Source of the DNA: an uncultured SAR86 cluster bacterium
GTDB lineage: Bacteria > Pseudomonadota > Gammaproteobacteria > Magnimaribacterales > D2472
DNA: 64,000 bases
NCBI GenBank assembly: GCA_902594515.1
Contig: CACJML010000001.1
Span: forward strand, 1 to 64,000
Direction: 5' to 3'
This document shows positions 50,579-60,073 of the stretch, one piece after another (the first letter of the stretch is position 1; every line of letters starts with the position of its first letter). A program made the translations under genes and the position numbers. The notes beneath the pieces were generated by a model. The model saw only the letters and a program-made list of their open reading frames with translations, was not told the origin of the DNA and searched no databases.

Positions 50579-51339
50579 TTGATCATTTTAAATAATTCTT
50601 TGTATTGATCGAGTGTTATTTCTTCAGGTCTTTTCTTGAAATGCTCCAAACCGAAGTCAGCGTCAAGCAATAGATCCTTTAAATTATTTTTTAGACTTTT
50701 TCTTTTAGATTGAAAACAAACATCAATAAATTTTGAGAAACTATGAAAATCTGCTTTCTTAACAATGGGATTCTTCAAAGGCGTCATTCTAATAAATGAA
50801 GACATAACTTTTGGCTTTATATCAAAAGCACTTGGATCAATTTCGAAAAGTGATTCATTAAAAAAAAGCACTTGTGACTTAATGGATATCTTGCTCCATG
50901 ATTTATCTCCTGGTTTTGCGCATAGCCTATCTGCAAATTCTTTTTGAACCATAAAATGTAAATCTTTGGGATTAACCTTGCTGGTTAAGATTTTGATGAT
51001 AATTTGTGATGCAATGTTATATGGGAGGTTGCCAATAACTTTTACGTTCTCTGGCAGGCTCTCGAAATCAAATCTTAATATATCTTGGGAAATCAGGTTA
51101 ATTTGTTGACTTCCATATTTCTTTAAAAGAAATTCTATATTTTCGTTATCAATTTCTACTGCACTGTAATTATTGATTGCCTCTACAAAGCCATCGGTTA
51201 TAGCGCCATGACCAGGACCAATTTCAAGATAAGGAAGCTGATGATCCAAGCCAATGCTTTTGATAATTTTATGAATGGTAACCGGATCAATTAAGTAGTT
51301 TTGACCAAATTTTTTACGTTTCTTTCTATCAATCATCAA
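50575..51339 (-). CDS. rsmA: 16S rRNA (adenine1518-N6/adenine1519-N6)-dimethyltransferase
   Basis: KKFGQNYLIDPVTIHKII; LEIGPGHGAIT; VIGNLPYNIASQIIIK. Confidence 0.95.
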   Translation of the reverse strand: MMIDRKKRKKFGQNYLIDPVTIHKIIKSIGLDHQLPYLEIGPGHGAITDGFVEAINNYSAVEIDNENIEFLLKKYGSQQINLISQDILRFDFESLPENVKVIGNLPYNIASQIIIKILTSKVNPKDLHFMVQKEFADRLCAKPGDKSWSKISIKSQVLFFNESLFEIDPSAFDIKPKVMSSFIRMTPLKNPIVKKADFHSFSKFIDVCFQSKRKSLKNNLKDLLLDADFGLEHFKKRPEEITLDQYKELFKMIK

Positions 51340-52316
51340 AGCATCTGATCGGCTTGTTGGAGAGCAACAGACAAAGATTTTGTACTAACATTATTCGTGC
51401 CAGCCAATTCCAGAGCCGTTCCATGATCAACCGAGGTTCTTATAATTGGAGTTCCAAGAGTAATGTTAACGGCATCACCAAAACTTAAGGCTTTGAGTAC
51501 GGGTAAACCTTGATCATGATACATCGACAAATATGCATCGGTTCGTTTCAGTATTTCTTTATTAAATGCAGTATCTGCAGCAAGTGGCCCATTCACGTTA
51601 ATACCTTTTTTCTTTGCTTCCTTGATTGCTGGTTGAATATATTTAATTTCTTCAGTACCCAAATGACCGCTTTCACCCGCATGCGGATTTAGGCCTAGAA
51701 CTGTGATGTATGGGTTTTTTATTTTTAATTGTGATTTTAATGAGGAATCGAGAATCATTATTTTTTTAAGCAGCCTAGATTTTTTAATTTCTTTATAAAC
51801 TTCTTTAAGTGGTAAATGTGTAGTAGCTAGTGCAACCCTTAACTTTTCAGATGCCAACATCATTAAAACGTCTGAACTGCCAGTCTTTTTTTTGATCCAT
51901 TCGGTATGTCCAGTGAAATTATAACCAGCATCAATTATGTTGCTTTTTTGTATAGGCCCAGTCACCAAAGCTGTCTTTTCATATGCTTTGCAGTATTTAA
52001 TTCCAAAATCTAAGTGATCCAAGATATATTTAGCATTTATGGGGTTGGGTTTGCATGGAGAGATGTCTTCACAACTTTTTACTTTAAAAACTTGAAGGAT
52101 GCCTTTCTTATTTTTTTTTAGTTTGTTTAAAGATTCAACCTCATGAATTTTTATTTTTTGCTCTAAAAGATTAGACCTTTTAAGAAAAAACTCACTGTCT
52201 CCTAGACATACAATCTTAGAATCAATTGATTCCCAGATTCTAGAATTAACTAATTTAATTATTAAGTCCGGACCAATACCAGCTGGCTCGCCAGGTGAAA
52301 ATAAAATTGTTTTCAA
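51336..52316 (-). CDS. pdxA: 4-hydroxythreonine-4-phosphate dehydrogenase
   Basis: FSPGEPAGIGPDLIIKL; LVTGPIQKSNI; GHTEWIKKKTG; GLNPHAGESGHLGTEE; MYHDQGLPVLKAL. Confidence 0.95.
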   Translation of the reverse strand: MKTILFSPGEPAGIGPDLIIKLVNSRIWESIDSKIVCLGDSEFFLKRSNLLEQKIKIHEVESLNKLKKNKKGILQVFKVKSCEDISPCKPNPINAKYILDHLDFGIKYCKAYEKTALVTGPIQKSNIIDAGYNFTGHTEWIKKKTGSSDVLMMLASEKLRVALATTHLPLKEVYKEIKKSRLLKKIMILDSSLKSQLKIKNPYITVLGLNPHAGESGHLGTEEIKYIQPAIKEAKKKGINVNGPLAADTAFNKEILKRTDAYLSMYHDQGLPVLKALSFGDAVNITLGTPIIRTSVDHGTALELAGTNNVSTKSLSVALQQADQML

Positions 52317-53560
52317 TCTAGATCTTTAATTTCGACAAAGGCCTCTGCTCTCATTGTACGTATTGAGTTCTCAAGCTCTTCATCAAATTTTCTTGAGAAC
52401 AATGCTCCATAAGCTCTGTCTTCAATATTTTCCTGAGTTTTATCATAGTTTCTTTTATCAAGAACTTCTAGGAAGTGGAAACCAAACTGTGATTCAAAGA
52501 CTTCTGAGACAGTACCAATTGGAGTTTTAAGCATCATCGCTTCAAATGCTGGAGCAGTTGCACCCAATGGCTGCCAATCTATTTCACCACCATTATTTGC
52601 TGAACCAGGATCTTCTGAAAACTCTTTTGCAAGAAGAGAAAAATCTTCACCATCCATGAGTCTTACCCTTACATTCTCAAGCTCTTCCCTTGTGAAATCA
52701 CTGTCTCTAAGAGCAGTAGGAGACATTAATATATGTCTGACTTTCCACTGATCTTGGAATTCAACATTGATACCTCTTTTATCAGTTAGTCTCAATACAT
52801 GATAGCCAGCTCCACTTTTAAGTGGCTCGGAAATAAAATTGATAGGTTGTGAGTTAATTGCATTAAAAAAAAGATCTGGTAAATCACCTGCTTTTCTCCA
52901 ACCCAAACTGCCTCCATTCGAAGCATTACCAGCAATAGAGTAAGATTTTGCTAAATCTTCAAAAGACTCTGCATTTAATAGCTTCTCCCTTATATCTTCA
53001 GCTTCATTAAGGTCTCGGACTAAGATTTGATGTAATTCAAATTCAGGCAGTAGCTGTGTTTTAGCCTCTTCTGTATCAATAAAAGCTGCAAGCTCTTGCT
53101 CAGTGATAACAATCTGACCACCCACCTTGCCGCGCTGTACTCTCTGGATAATGAGCTCTTTTCTTAGTTGTTCTCTAAAATCTGAATAAGATTCACCTTG
53201 CGAAGCAAGATTATTAATAAAACCATCAACTGAAAGATTATTTTGATTTGCAATATTTGCAACATACTCATTTAACTCTGAATCGCTTATTCTAACTCCC
53301 GCCCTTCTTCCTGTCTGAAGCTGCAGTTCTTCAACAATCAATCGCTCTCTAATTTGTTCTAGTAGTAAATCTTCTGGTGGGATAGCAGTATTCATCTCAG
53401 TCGCTCTTTTCTTGAATGTGTTCATCACTGAATTCACTTGTGATTCAAGGACAACTCCGTCGTCAACAATAATAGCTACTCTATCAAGCATTTGCTGCTC
53501 TGCACTTAATTCGATTGAAACAAAGAAAGCTATTAAGACTAGTAAATTAGTTTTTTTCAT
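52313..53560 (-). CDS. surA: Periplasmic peptidyl-prolyl isomerase SurA
   Basis: DRVAIIVDDGVVLESQV; two parvulin repeats AGNASNGGSLGWRKAGDLPDLF and PGSANNGGEIDWQPLG. Confidence 0.94.
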   Translation of the reverse strand: MKKTNLLVLIAFFVSIELSAEQQMLDRVAIIVDDGVVLESQVNSVMNTFKKRATEMNTAIPPEDLLLEQIRERLIVEELQLQTGRRAGVRISDSELNEYVANIANQNNLSVDGFINNLASQGESYSDFREQLRKELIIQRVQRGKVGGQIVITEQELAAFIDTEEAKTQLLPEFELHQILVRDLNEAEDIREKLLNAESFEDLAKSYSIAGNASNGGSLGWRKAGDLPDLFFNAINSQPINFISEPLKSGAGYHVLRLTDKRGINVEFQDQWKVRHILMSPTALRDSDFTREELENVRVRLMDGEDFSLLAKEFSEDPGSANNGGEIDWQPLGATAPAFEAMMLKTPIGTVSEVFESQFGFHFLEVLDKRNYDKTQENIEDRAYGALFSRKFDEELENSIRTMRAEAFVEIKDLD

Positions 53561-53577
53561 GTTTTTAATTTTAAAAA

Positions 53578-55836
53578 TTATTTTCTAAAGAAGCGAGTAA
53601 GTTTATTTTTTTTACTGCTTAATCCTTTTAATTCAAATTCAAAGGTGATTCTACTTTTGTTTTCAAGAGAAATCATTTCTTTCCATGCATAAATCTCATT
53701 TTCATTGAGTTGACTAACGTCAAATAGGGTATTTGTATCAATCAATCTTTTATCTGATACATAGAGCCTAAGACCCAAACAACAGCTCTCATAGCCAAGG
53801 CCAAAAAAAGCATCAATATTCTTTTTCATGCTTTGATCCCGCTTGAAACCAGAAATAACTTTCCAAGAACTTGTAAATTCTCTTTCAAATCCAAATTCAT
53901 AATAATTTAGGTTTTGAAGGTTAAGAGTGCTATATCCACGTAAAAACTTTTTAGCCAATAAAAGCTTTGATTTTTCATTTGCAAACTCTAATGCAAGTTC
54001 GCTTCTCTCCAATCTACTATTATCTTGATCGTAGGTTGCTCCAACATCAAAGGACAAATTATTTTTTGTGTGAAAGGAAGAATTAAACGTTGCGATGTCT
54101 CTTTCAGAATCTGAGCCATAAATTTTGTTAAGAACTTTACTTGGCTCAAGCCTTTCTTTTATTCCAAAGTTAGTTTTGATTCTATAGTTTTTAGTATCTA
54201 GAAGATGCTTGAGTCCTATGAAAAGATATTTCTCATCAACTATTCTATCAAGCCCAAGAAACCTTGAGTTTGAAAAAAGAGCATGGCTACTTCCGAAAAG
54301 AAATTGTGAATCGAAAATAGGCAAGCTGGATTGATCTCTATAATTTGTGTACCCAAATCCACTTAATAATTCAATATTGTTTTGCTTTAAGTTATCTCTC
54401 TTCGAGAAATACTTTCTGAAAGTGACCTTTGATTTGATAAAGGAATCGTCATAATTTTTTCCAATATCTTGATCATAATTTTTATAGATTAATTCATTTT
54501 CAATTTCTGCAATATAAGATCTATTGTTGAGTACTGTTTTCGTTTTTAAAGTAGCAAAATTTCTTTTTCCAGTATCAAATTTATCTAAAAGCCCATTTGC
54601 GTTAGTAAGAGCGTTATAAAATTTCAGCGGTATCTTGTCGATGGAAAATTCACTACTATCAAGATTAAGTGAGTAGCTAGTGGATCCAAAAATCCTGTCT
54701 ATTGAAAGGTTTGCTGCTGGAGATTTATTGAGTTCATAGGGGAATAGTGGATTAACGATCTGATAACTTTCTTTATGGATTTTAAATTTACCTCCAATAA
54801 ATGGAAATTCAACAGCTACCTTCTGTGGTAAAAAATGAGCTCTTCGATCGATGGTTTTATTAAAGTTTGTTTCAATATCATTTAAAACTAAAGGATCAGA
54901 AGTTTTAGACCATTCAATCTGCATATTTAATTTGCCAAGATTATATTTATGATCAATCGCAAATGCCCAACGATCTTTGTTAGAGGCTTTAGAAATTTGC
55001 TTATCATTATTTATCTTAATTACATCAATATTATTTTGATTAAATCCAGAAAGGTTTCTTAGATTTAGTTCAAATCCATTCCCTCGATCATTTATGGTTC
55101 TGGGGGCAAAGGTAAGGTCAGTTTTTTCTGAGGTAACAATATAAATTGGGAGGTAGGCATCCCATCCATCACTTGAGAATGCTATTTCCGGCTCTAAAAA
55201 ACCACTTGTTCTTTTATCTGTAGCTGTAAATGGAATAACAGGAAAACCAAAAACTGTTCTATTAAATAACTTAACCTTTAAGTTCTTTAAAATTCCTCTT
55301 CCAGATTCGTCATTCAGCTGGACTTCATCAGCTGTAACCTCCCAGCCTTTTTGTGTATCTGCGCAGGATGTGAAAGAAGTATTGATGATCTTAAATTTAT
55401 CTTGGCTACTTTCTTTTAGCTCTTTAAATCCAAATTTAATGTTTCGATTTCTAAATAAAACCTCACCAGACTCTAGAATCGCCTCGCTAGTAAGAGGATT
55501 AATTGAGCCTTTTTCAAATTTAGATACATAGTTTTGACTCGAGATAAAACCATTAAGGATCTCATTTATGGAATTCTTATTTTCATTAAAAACTGCTTCA
55601 TCTCCATTAACATGCAAATTTTCGAGTTTTATTTCGAATCCATTTTTAAGCTCAAGTGTTTCGTCATTTTGAACTTGAATAGATCCAGCATTAACAGTGG
55701 TTTGATTATTCAAAGATGGAATCTCATCCATTAGGTCATGATTGATGAGGCATTCATCATTTGCTTGTATTGGATAAACAACACAAACAGCCAGCAGATA
55801 AACTGAACACACAAAAGACCTAACCATAATCTTCAT
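53578..55836 (-). CDS. lptD: LPS-assembly protein LptD
   Basis: Signal peptide, OstA-like N-terminal domain, FPVIPFTATDKRTSGFLEPEIAFSSDGWDAYLPIYI, C-terminal barrel; downstream surA. Confidence 0.92.
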   Translation of the reverse strand: MKIMVRSFVCSVYLLAVCVVYPIQANDECLINHDLMDEIPSLNNQTTVNAGSIQVQNDETLELKNGFEIKLENLHVNGDEAVFNENKNSINEILNGFISSQNYVSKFEKGSINPLTSEAILESGEVLFRNRNIKFGFKELKESSQDKFKIINTSFTSCADTQKGWEVTADEVQLNDESGRGILKNLKVKLFNRTVFGFPVIPFTATDKRTSGFLEPEIAFSSDGWDAYLPIYIVTSEKTDLTFAPRTINDRGNGFELNLRNLSGFNQNNIDVIKINNDKQISKASNKDRWAFAIDHKYNLGKLNMQIEWSKTSDPLVLNDIETNFNKTIDRRAHFLPQKVAVEFPFIGGKFKIHKESYQIVNPLFPYELNKSPAANLSIDRIFGSTSYSLNLDSSEFSIDKIPLKFYNALTNANGLLDKFDTGKRNFATLKTKTVLNNRSYIAEIENELIYKNYDQDIGKNYDDSFIKSKVTFRKYFSKRDNLKQNNIELLSGFGYTNYRDQSSLPIFDSQFLFGSSHALFSNSRFLGLDRIVDEKYLFIGLKHLLDTKNYRIKTNFGIKERLEPSKVLNKIYGSDSERDIATFNSSFHTKNNLSFDVGATYDQDNSRLERSELALEFANEKSKLLLAKKFLRGYSTLNLQNLNYYEFGFEREFTSSWKVISGFKRDQSMKKNIDAFFGLGYESCCLGLRLYVSDKRLIDTNTLFDVSQLNENEIYAWKEMISLENKSRITFEFELKGLSSKKNKLTRFFRK

Positions 55837-55881
55837 CTATAAATAGATTAGAAAGCTTTTTATCCAAATAGTTTTATAACC

Positions 55882-56472
55882 TTATAAAAAATCTGGGATT
55901 TCTCTGAGAGCTTCTTTTCCAAAAAATACCTCTTCATTTAATATAAAAGTAGGCACTCCAAAAACACCTGCATCAACTGCTTTTTGTGTATTCTCGATAA
56001 GTTGCTGTTTGATCTGATCGTCACTTGTTAGCTCGAGAATATCTTTTCCAGGGAGATTTTTTTTAGTTAAAAACTCTTCTAAGATTTCTTTATCTCCAAG
56101 ATTGACCTCTTCTTCCCACATACCTTTAGCAACTACATCAATGTACTCTTTTTCACAATCCAGCTTTTTTGCTGCCAGAAGACCTCTTTGAATAGTCACA
56201 GTATTAATTGGGAAATGAGGATTAAGCTTAAATTCTGAAATTTTATGGAACCTCATGAACCTGTCCATCTCAATATTCATGTAACCCGATTTGTTTGTTA
56301 TTTCAGCAAATGCCATCCATGGAGGCTGATTATTAGTGAGTTTAAATATGCCGCCTAACAAGCAAGGCAGGTATTCAATTTCTACATTATGCTTTTTTTC
56401 AAACTCAGGAATAACTCTATGACACAGGTATGCATTGGGACTGGCAATATCGTAAATAAAAGTAATTTTCAT
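55882..56472 (-). CDS. DsbA-family / 2-hydroxychromene-2-carboxylate isomerase-like protein
   Basis: TFIYDIASPNAYLCHRVIPEF; LGGIFKLTNNQPPW; AGVFGVPTFILNEEVFFGKEAL. Confidence 0.88.
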   Translation of the reverse strand: MKITFIYDIASPNAYLCHRVIPEFEKKHNVEIEYLPCLLGGIFKLTNNQPPWMAFAEITNKSGYMNIEMDRFMRFHKISEFKLNPHFPINTVTIQRGLLAAKKLDCEKEYIDVVAKGMWEEEVNLGDKEILEEFLTKKNLPGKDILELTSDDQIKQQLIENTQKAVDAGVFGVPTFILNEEVFFGKEALREIPDFL

Positions 56473-56533
56473 TATGGTTACAGATTATGATTGTTATAAT
56501 CATAATCGATTTAAACATAAATGAGGAACGTAA

Positions 56534-57391
56534 ATGAGTTTAGCCAATAAAGTCATATTTATTACTGGGGGCAGCAGAGGCATCGGTCTTGAGATCGGGA
56601 AGAGAGCTGCTAGAGACGGAGCAAAGGTTGTTTTAGCTGCAAAAACAGCTGAACCTCATCCAAAACTTCCTGGAACTATATTTACGGCAGCTGAAGAAAT
56701 TATTGAAGCAGGAGGAGAAGCATTACCACTAATTCTAGATGTTCGAGACGAAGAAAATGTTCTCAAGGCAGTTGAAGAAACGGTCTCTCATTTTGGAGGG
56801 ATTGATATTTGTGTAAACAATGCTTCTGCTATTTCACTAACTAAAACGCCAGATACGGATATGAAACGATATGATTTGATGCATCAAATCAATGGAAGAG
56901 GAACCTACTTGGTTAGCAAATACTGTATTCCTCATCTGAAGAAATCCTTAAACCCCCATATTCTTAATTTAGCTCCACCTTTGGATATGAAAGCAAAATG
57001 GTTTGGACCTCACTTGGCTTACACCATGGCAAAATTTACGATGAGTATGTGTGTGCTTGGTATGGCTGAAGAATTAAAGGCTGACGGGATTGCAGTAAAT
57101 GGATTATGGCCTAGAACCGCTATTGCAACTGCCGCAGTAAAAAATGTTTTAGGCGGTGAGGAATTGATGAACATTTCAAGAAAGCCTGAGATTATGGCAG
57201 ATGCTGCTTATAAAATTTTTATCAAAGACTCGAAAGAGTTTACAGGTAACTTTTGCATTGATGACTTAGTGCTGCATGAATCAGGTGTTAAAGATTTTAC
57301 AAAGTATGCTGACGTAAGTTTTGACAAGTTAGCTCCTGATTTCTTTGTACCTGATGACACGCCTTTGCCAGAGGAAATTAAAAATAGCTGA
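56534..57391 (+). CDS. SDR family oxidoreductase (HSDL2-like)
   Basis: VIFITGGSRGIGLEIGKRAARDGAKVVLAAKTAEPHPKLPGTIFTAAEEI; YTMAKFTMSMCVLGMAEELK. Confidence 0.9.
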   Translation: MSLANKVIFITGGSRGIGLEIGKRAARDGAKVVLAAKTAEPHPKLPGTIFTAAEEIIEAGGEALPLILDVRDEENVLKAVEETVSHFGGIDICVNNASAISLTKTPDTDMKRYDLMHQINGRGTYLVSKYCIPHLKKSLNPHILNLAPPLDMKAKWFGPHLAYTMAKFTMSMCVLGMAEELKADGIAVNGLWPRTAIATAAVKNVLGGEELMNISRKPEIMADAAYKIFIKDSKEFTGNFCIDDLVLHESGVKDFTKYADVSFDKLAPDFFVPDDTPLPEEIKNS

Positions 57392-58352
57392 TAACTTAGA
57401 AAGCAGAGCTCTCAGTTTTGCAAAGTCATTTCATGAGGACATAAGATCAATACAACCTCTCACTGAGGAGGCAAGTGGCAGAAAATATTTTAGAGCCAGT
57501 CATGATCAAGGTACATTTGTAGTGTGTTTTGATCCATCTACTATTAATGGCCACCCAACATTTATTCAAAGAGCAAAAGAATTAAAGAATGCCAATGTAA
57601 GGGTTCCAGAAATTTTGAAATATGATGATGACTCAAACCTCACTGCTTTAGAGGATATAGGGGATTATAACTTGTTGGATGTCCCAGATTTTTATCAAAA
57701 AAATGAAATCGTAGAAAAAGTTCTTTTACTTCTGAATGATATGCAGTCGGCAAATCTAGTTAACTTAGATACAACATTTGAAATGGGCCTTGAGTCACAT
57801 GCAAAAAAGTTTTCAAAAATTCTTTGTAAAGAGTTTCTAAATCTTGATATGTATTCTGGGTACAAAGACTTATACAAGAGAATGATTCCCAAATTATTAG
57901 ATCAAAAGTGGGCAAACTGCCATTATGATTTTGAGAGAAGAAATTTGCACATGGGCGCAGATGGAGAAATTATTTTATTGGACTTCCAAGATTTAGGTTT
58001 TGGACCAATTGGGATTGATCTGGCGGGAATCTTGATTGATCACTATTATGAAACTAATTTAGAGTTAGTAAGTTTATATTCAAATAAATTTGCTCAATTA
58101 TCAAAGTTTGATTTATCCGGAGACGAGGTTTACGAATATGCTTTATGGGGAGCGTTGCAAAGAAATCTCAGAATAATGGGAACGCTAACTAGTTTATATA
58201 TTCATAAGAATAAAAAATTTAGAATTATCGATTTACCACGAATTATTTCTAATTCAGCAACCGTTGCTGATGAAATTGGTGAGAGTGAACTTTCTAATTT
58301 TTTATCAAACACAGTACTGCCAGAATTTAATGAAAGGATTAAAGTCTTATGA
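57345..58352 (+). CDS. amgK: N-acetylmuramate/N-acetylglucosamine kinase AmgK-like phosphotransferase (exact start uncertain)
   Basis: SGRKYFRASHDQGTFVVCFDPS; WANCHYDFERRNLHMGADGEIILLDFQDLGFGPIGIDLAGIL; followed by murU. Confidence 0.85.
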   Translation: MYLMTRLCQRKLKIADNLESRALSFAKSFHEDIRSIQPLTEEASGRKYFRASHDQGTFVVCFDPSTINGHPTFIQRAKELKNANVRVPEILKYDDDSNLTALEDIGDYNLLDVPDFYQKNEIVEKVLLLLNDMQSANLVNLDTTFEMGLESHAKKFSKILCKEFLNLDMYSGYKDLYKRMIPKLLDQKWANCHYDFERRNLHMGADGEIILLDFQDLGFGPIGIDLAGILIDHYYETNLELVSLYSNKFAQLSKFDLSGDEVYEYALWGALQRNLRIMGTLTSLYIHKNKKFRIIDLPRIISNSATVADEIGESELSNFLSNTVLPEFNERIKVL

Positions 58353-59014
58353 GGGCCATGATACTTGCTGCAGGTCAGGGCAAAAGACTACGTCCGCTGA
58401 CAAATAAAATACCAAAGCCGTTGATTGAGGTTACTAACCAACCAATTATTCTAGATGTCATTGGAAGACTAAGAGATTTTGGGATCGATGAGATATTAAT
58501 AAATGTTTCTTATTTAGGAGATCAAATTATTTCATGTGTTGAAACATCTGGCATAAAAAATGTTCACTTCATTAAGGAACCATTTCCATACGGTACCGGT
58601 GGAGCACTTATCAATGCTTTTTCAAGACTAGGCAATAATCCTTTCATATTGTGCAATGCTGACATTCATGCTGAGATTGACTTCAATTTGCTCCCAGATG
58701 TTACTGATGCAGCACACATTATTGGAGTTGAGAATCCATCACACAACATCTCAGGAGATTTTTGTCTCTCTGATGGTATTGTCACATTGAATTCGGTTAA
58801 TGAACTAACTTGGTCCGGCATCTCACTTATTCATCCACAAATCTTAGAACCTTTTTTAAATAACAAAATTCCTTTTGATATTTGGAATGTTATTTTTAAA
58901 CCATATATTAAAAAAAAATTATTAACAGGCTCGACAAGTACTGATTTATGGGTAGATATAGGAACTCCTGAAACTCTTGAGCTTGCAAGGAAGCTGGTAA
59001 AAGAAGAGAATTAA
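58349..59014 (+). CDS. murU: N-acetylmuramate alpha-1-phosphate uridylyltransferase MurU
   Basis: MRAMILAAGQGKRLRPLTNKIPKPLIEVTNQPII; FPYGTGGALINAFSRLG; LWVDIGTPETLELA. Confidence 0.88.
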   Translation: MRAMILAAGQGKRLRPLTNKIPKPLIEVTNQPIILDVIGRLRDFGIDEILINVSYLGDQIISCVETSGIKNVHFIKEPFPYGTGGALINAFSRLGNNPFILCNADIHAEIDFNLLPDVTDAAHIIGVENPSHNISGDFCLSDGIVTLNSVNELTWSGISLIHPQILEPFLNNKIPFDIWNVIFKPYIKKKLLTGSTSTDLWVDIGTPETLELARKLVKEEN

Positions 59015-59017
59015 AAT

Positions 59018-59677
59018 ATGAAAACTATAATAGCTCCTTCGATACTTTCTGCTAATTTTTCAAGGCTAGGAGAAGAAGTCCGCTCAGTAATGAGTGCGGG
59101 TGCTGATTGGATTCATTTTGATGTCATGGATAATCACTATGTGCCTAATCTAACAATTGGACCATTGGTCTGTAAATCCTTGCGTGATGATGGAATTAAA
59201 GATTTTATTGATGTGCATTTAATGATAGAGCCAGTGGACGATCTGGCAAAATCTTTTGCAAACGCTGGTGCAGACCTAATCAGTTTTCATCCCGAAGCAT
59301 CAAAGCATGTCTCAAGAACAATCAGCCTGATTAAAGATGCTGGATGTAAGGCAGGTCTAGCGCTTAATCCCGCTACACCTGTCAGTGTGCTTGAAAATAT
59401 TATTGATGAATTAGACTTGGTATTGCTTATGAGTGTAAATCCTGGCTTTGGCGGGCAAAAATTTATTTCTCATACACTTAATAAGATTAAAACCGTTCGT
59501 GACTTAATTAATGCATCAGGAAAGGATATTGATTTGGAAGTTGACGGCGGAATCAATCTTGACACAATAGCAGATGTTTATAATGCAGGGGCTAATGTTT
59601 TTGTTGCAGGCTCAGCAATATTTGGATCTGAAAACTATGAGGAAACAATCAACGATTTTAGAGATCAAATCTCTTAG
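59018..59677 (+). CDS. rpe: Ribulose-phosphate 3-epimerase
   Basis: IAPSILSANFSRLGEEV; HFDVMDNHYVPNLTIGP; MSVNPGFGGQKFI; EVDGGIN. Confidence 0.96.
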   Translation: MKTIIAPSILSANFSRLGEEVRSVMSAGADWIHFDVMDNHYVPNLTIGPLVCKSLRDDGIKDFIDVHLMIEPVDDLAKSFANAGADLISFHPEASKHVSRTISLIKDAGCKAGLALNPATPVSVLENIIDELDLVLLMSVNPGFGGQKFISHTLNKIKTVRDLINASGKDIDLEVDGGINLDTIADVYNAGANVFVAGSAIFGSENYEETINDFRDQIS

Positions 59678-60068
59678 CTTATTGATTCTGCTGTTTGGAA
59701 GCTTACCTCTTTTAGCTGTCGAAGCAGTTTTTGTTGATACCAAAATTAACTTAGACCTTGAAATTGCTAATACAGACAGTAAAAGAAAACGAGGGTTAAT
59801 GTTCCGGGATCAACTGGACCAAAATCAAGGCATGATATTCATTTGGTCTGATTCTGATACAAGATGTATGTGGATGAAAAATACCAGTATCCCACTAAGC
59901 GTTGCTTATCTCTCAAAGAGTGGGCATATCTTAGAAATTCATGACCTTAAGCCTTTTTCAGAGAAATCTGTTTGCTCAAATCAAAAGGCAAGAATGGCCC
60001 TAGAGATGAAAAAAGGATGGTTTCAAGATAATAAAATAGGTGTGGGACGGCAACTTAAAATCAACTAA
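59637..60068 (+). CDS. DUF192 family protein with signal peptide (track start 59574; ATG 59637 preferred)
   Basis: KRKRGLMFRDQLDQNQGMIFIWSDSDTRCMWMKNTSIPLSVAYLSKSG. Confidence 0.9.
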   Translation: MRKQSTILEIKSLSLLILLFGSLPLLAVEAVFVDTKINLDLEIANTDSKRKRGLMFRDQLDQNQGMIFIWSDSDTRCMWMKNTSIPLSVAYLSKSGHILEIHDLKPFSEKSVCSNQKARMALEMKKGWFQDNKIGVGRQLKIN

Positions 60069-60073
60069 CGATA

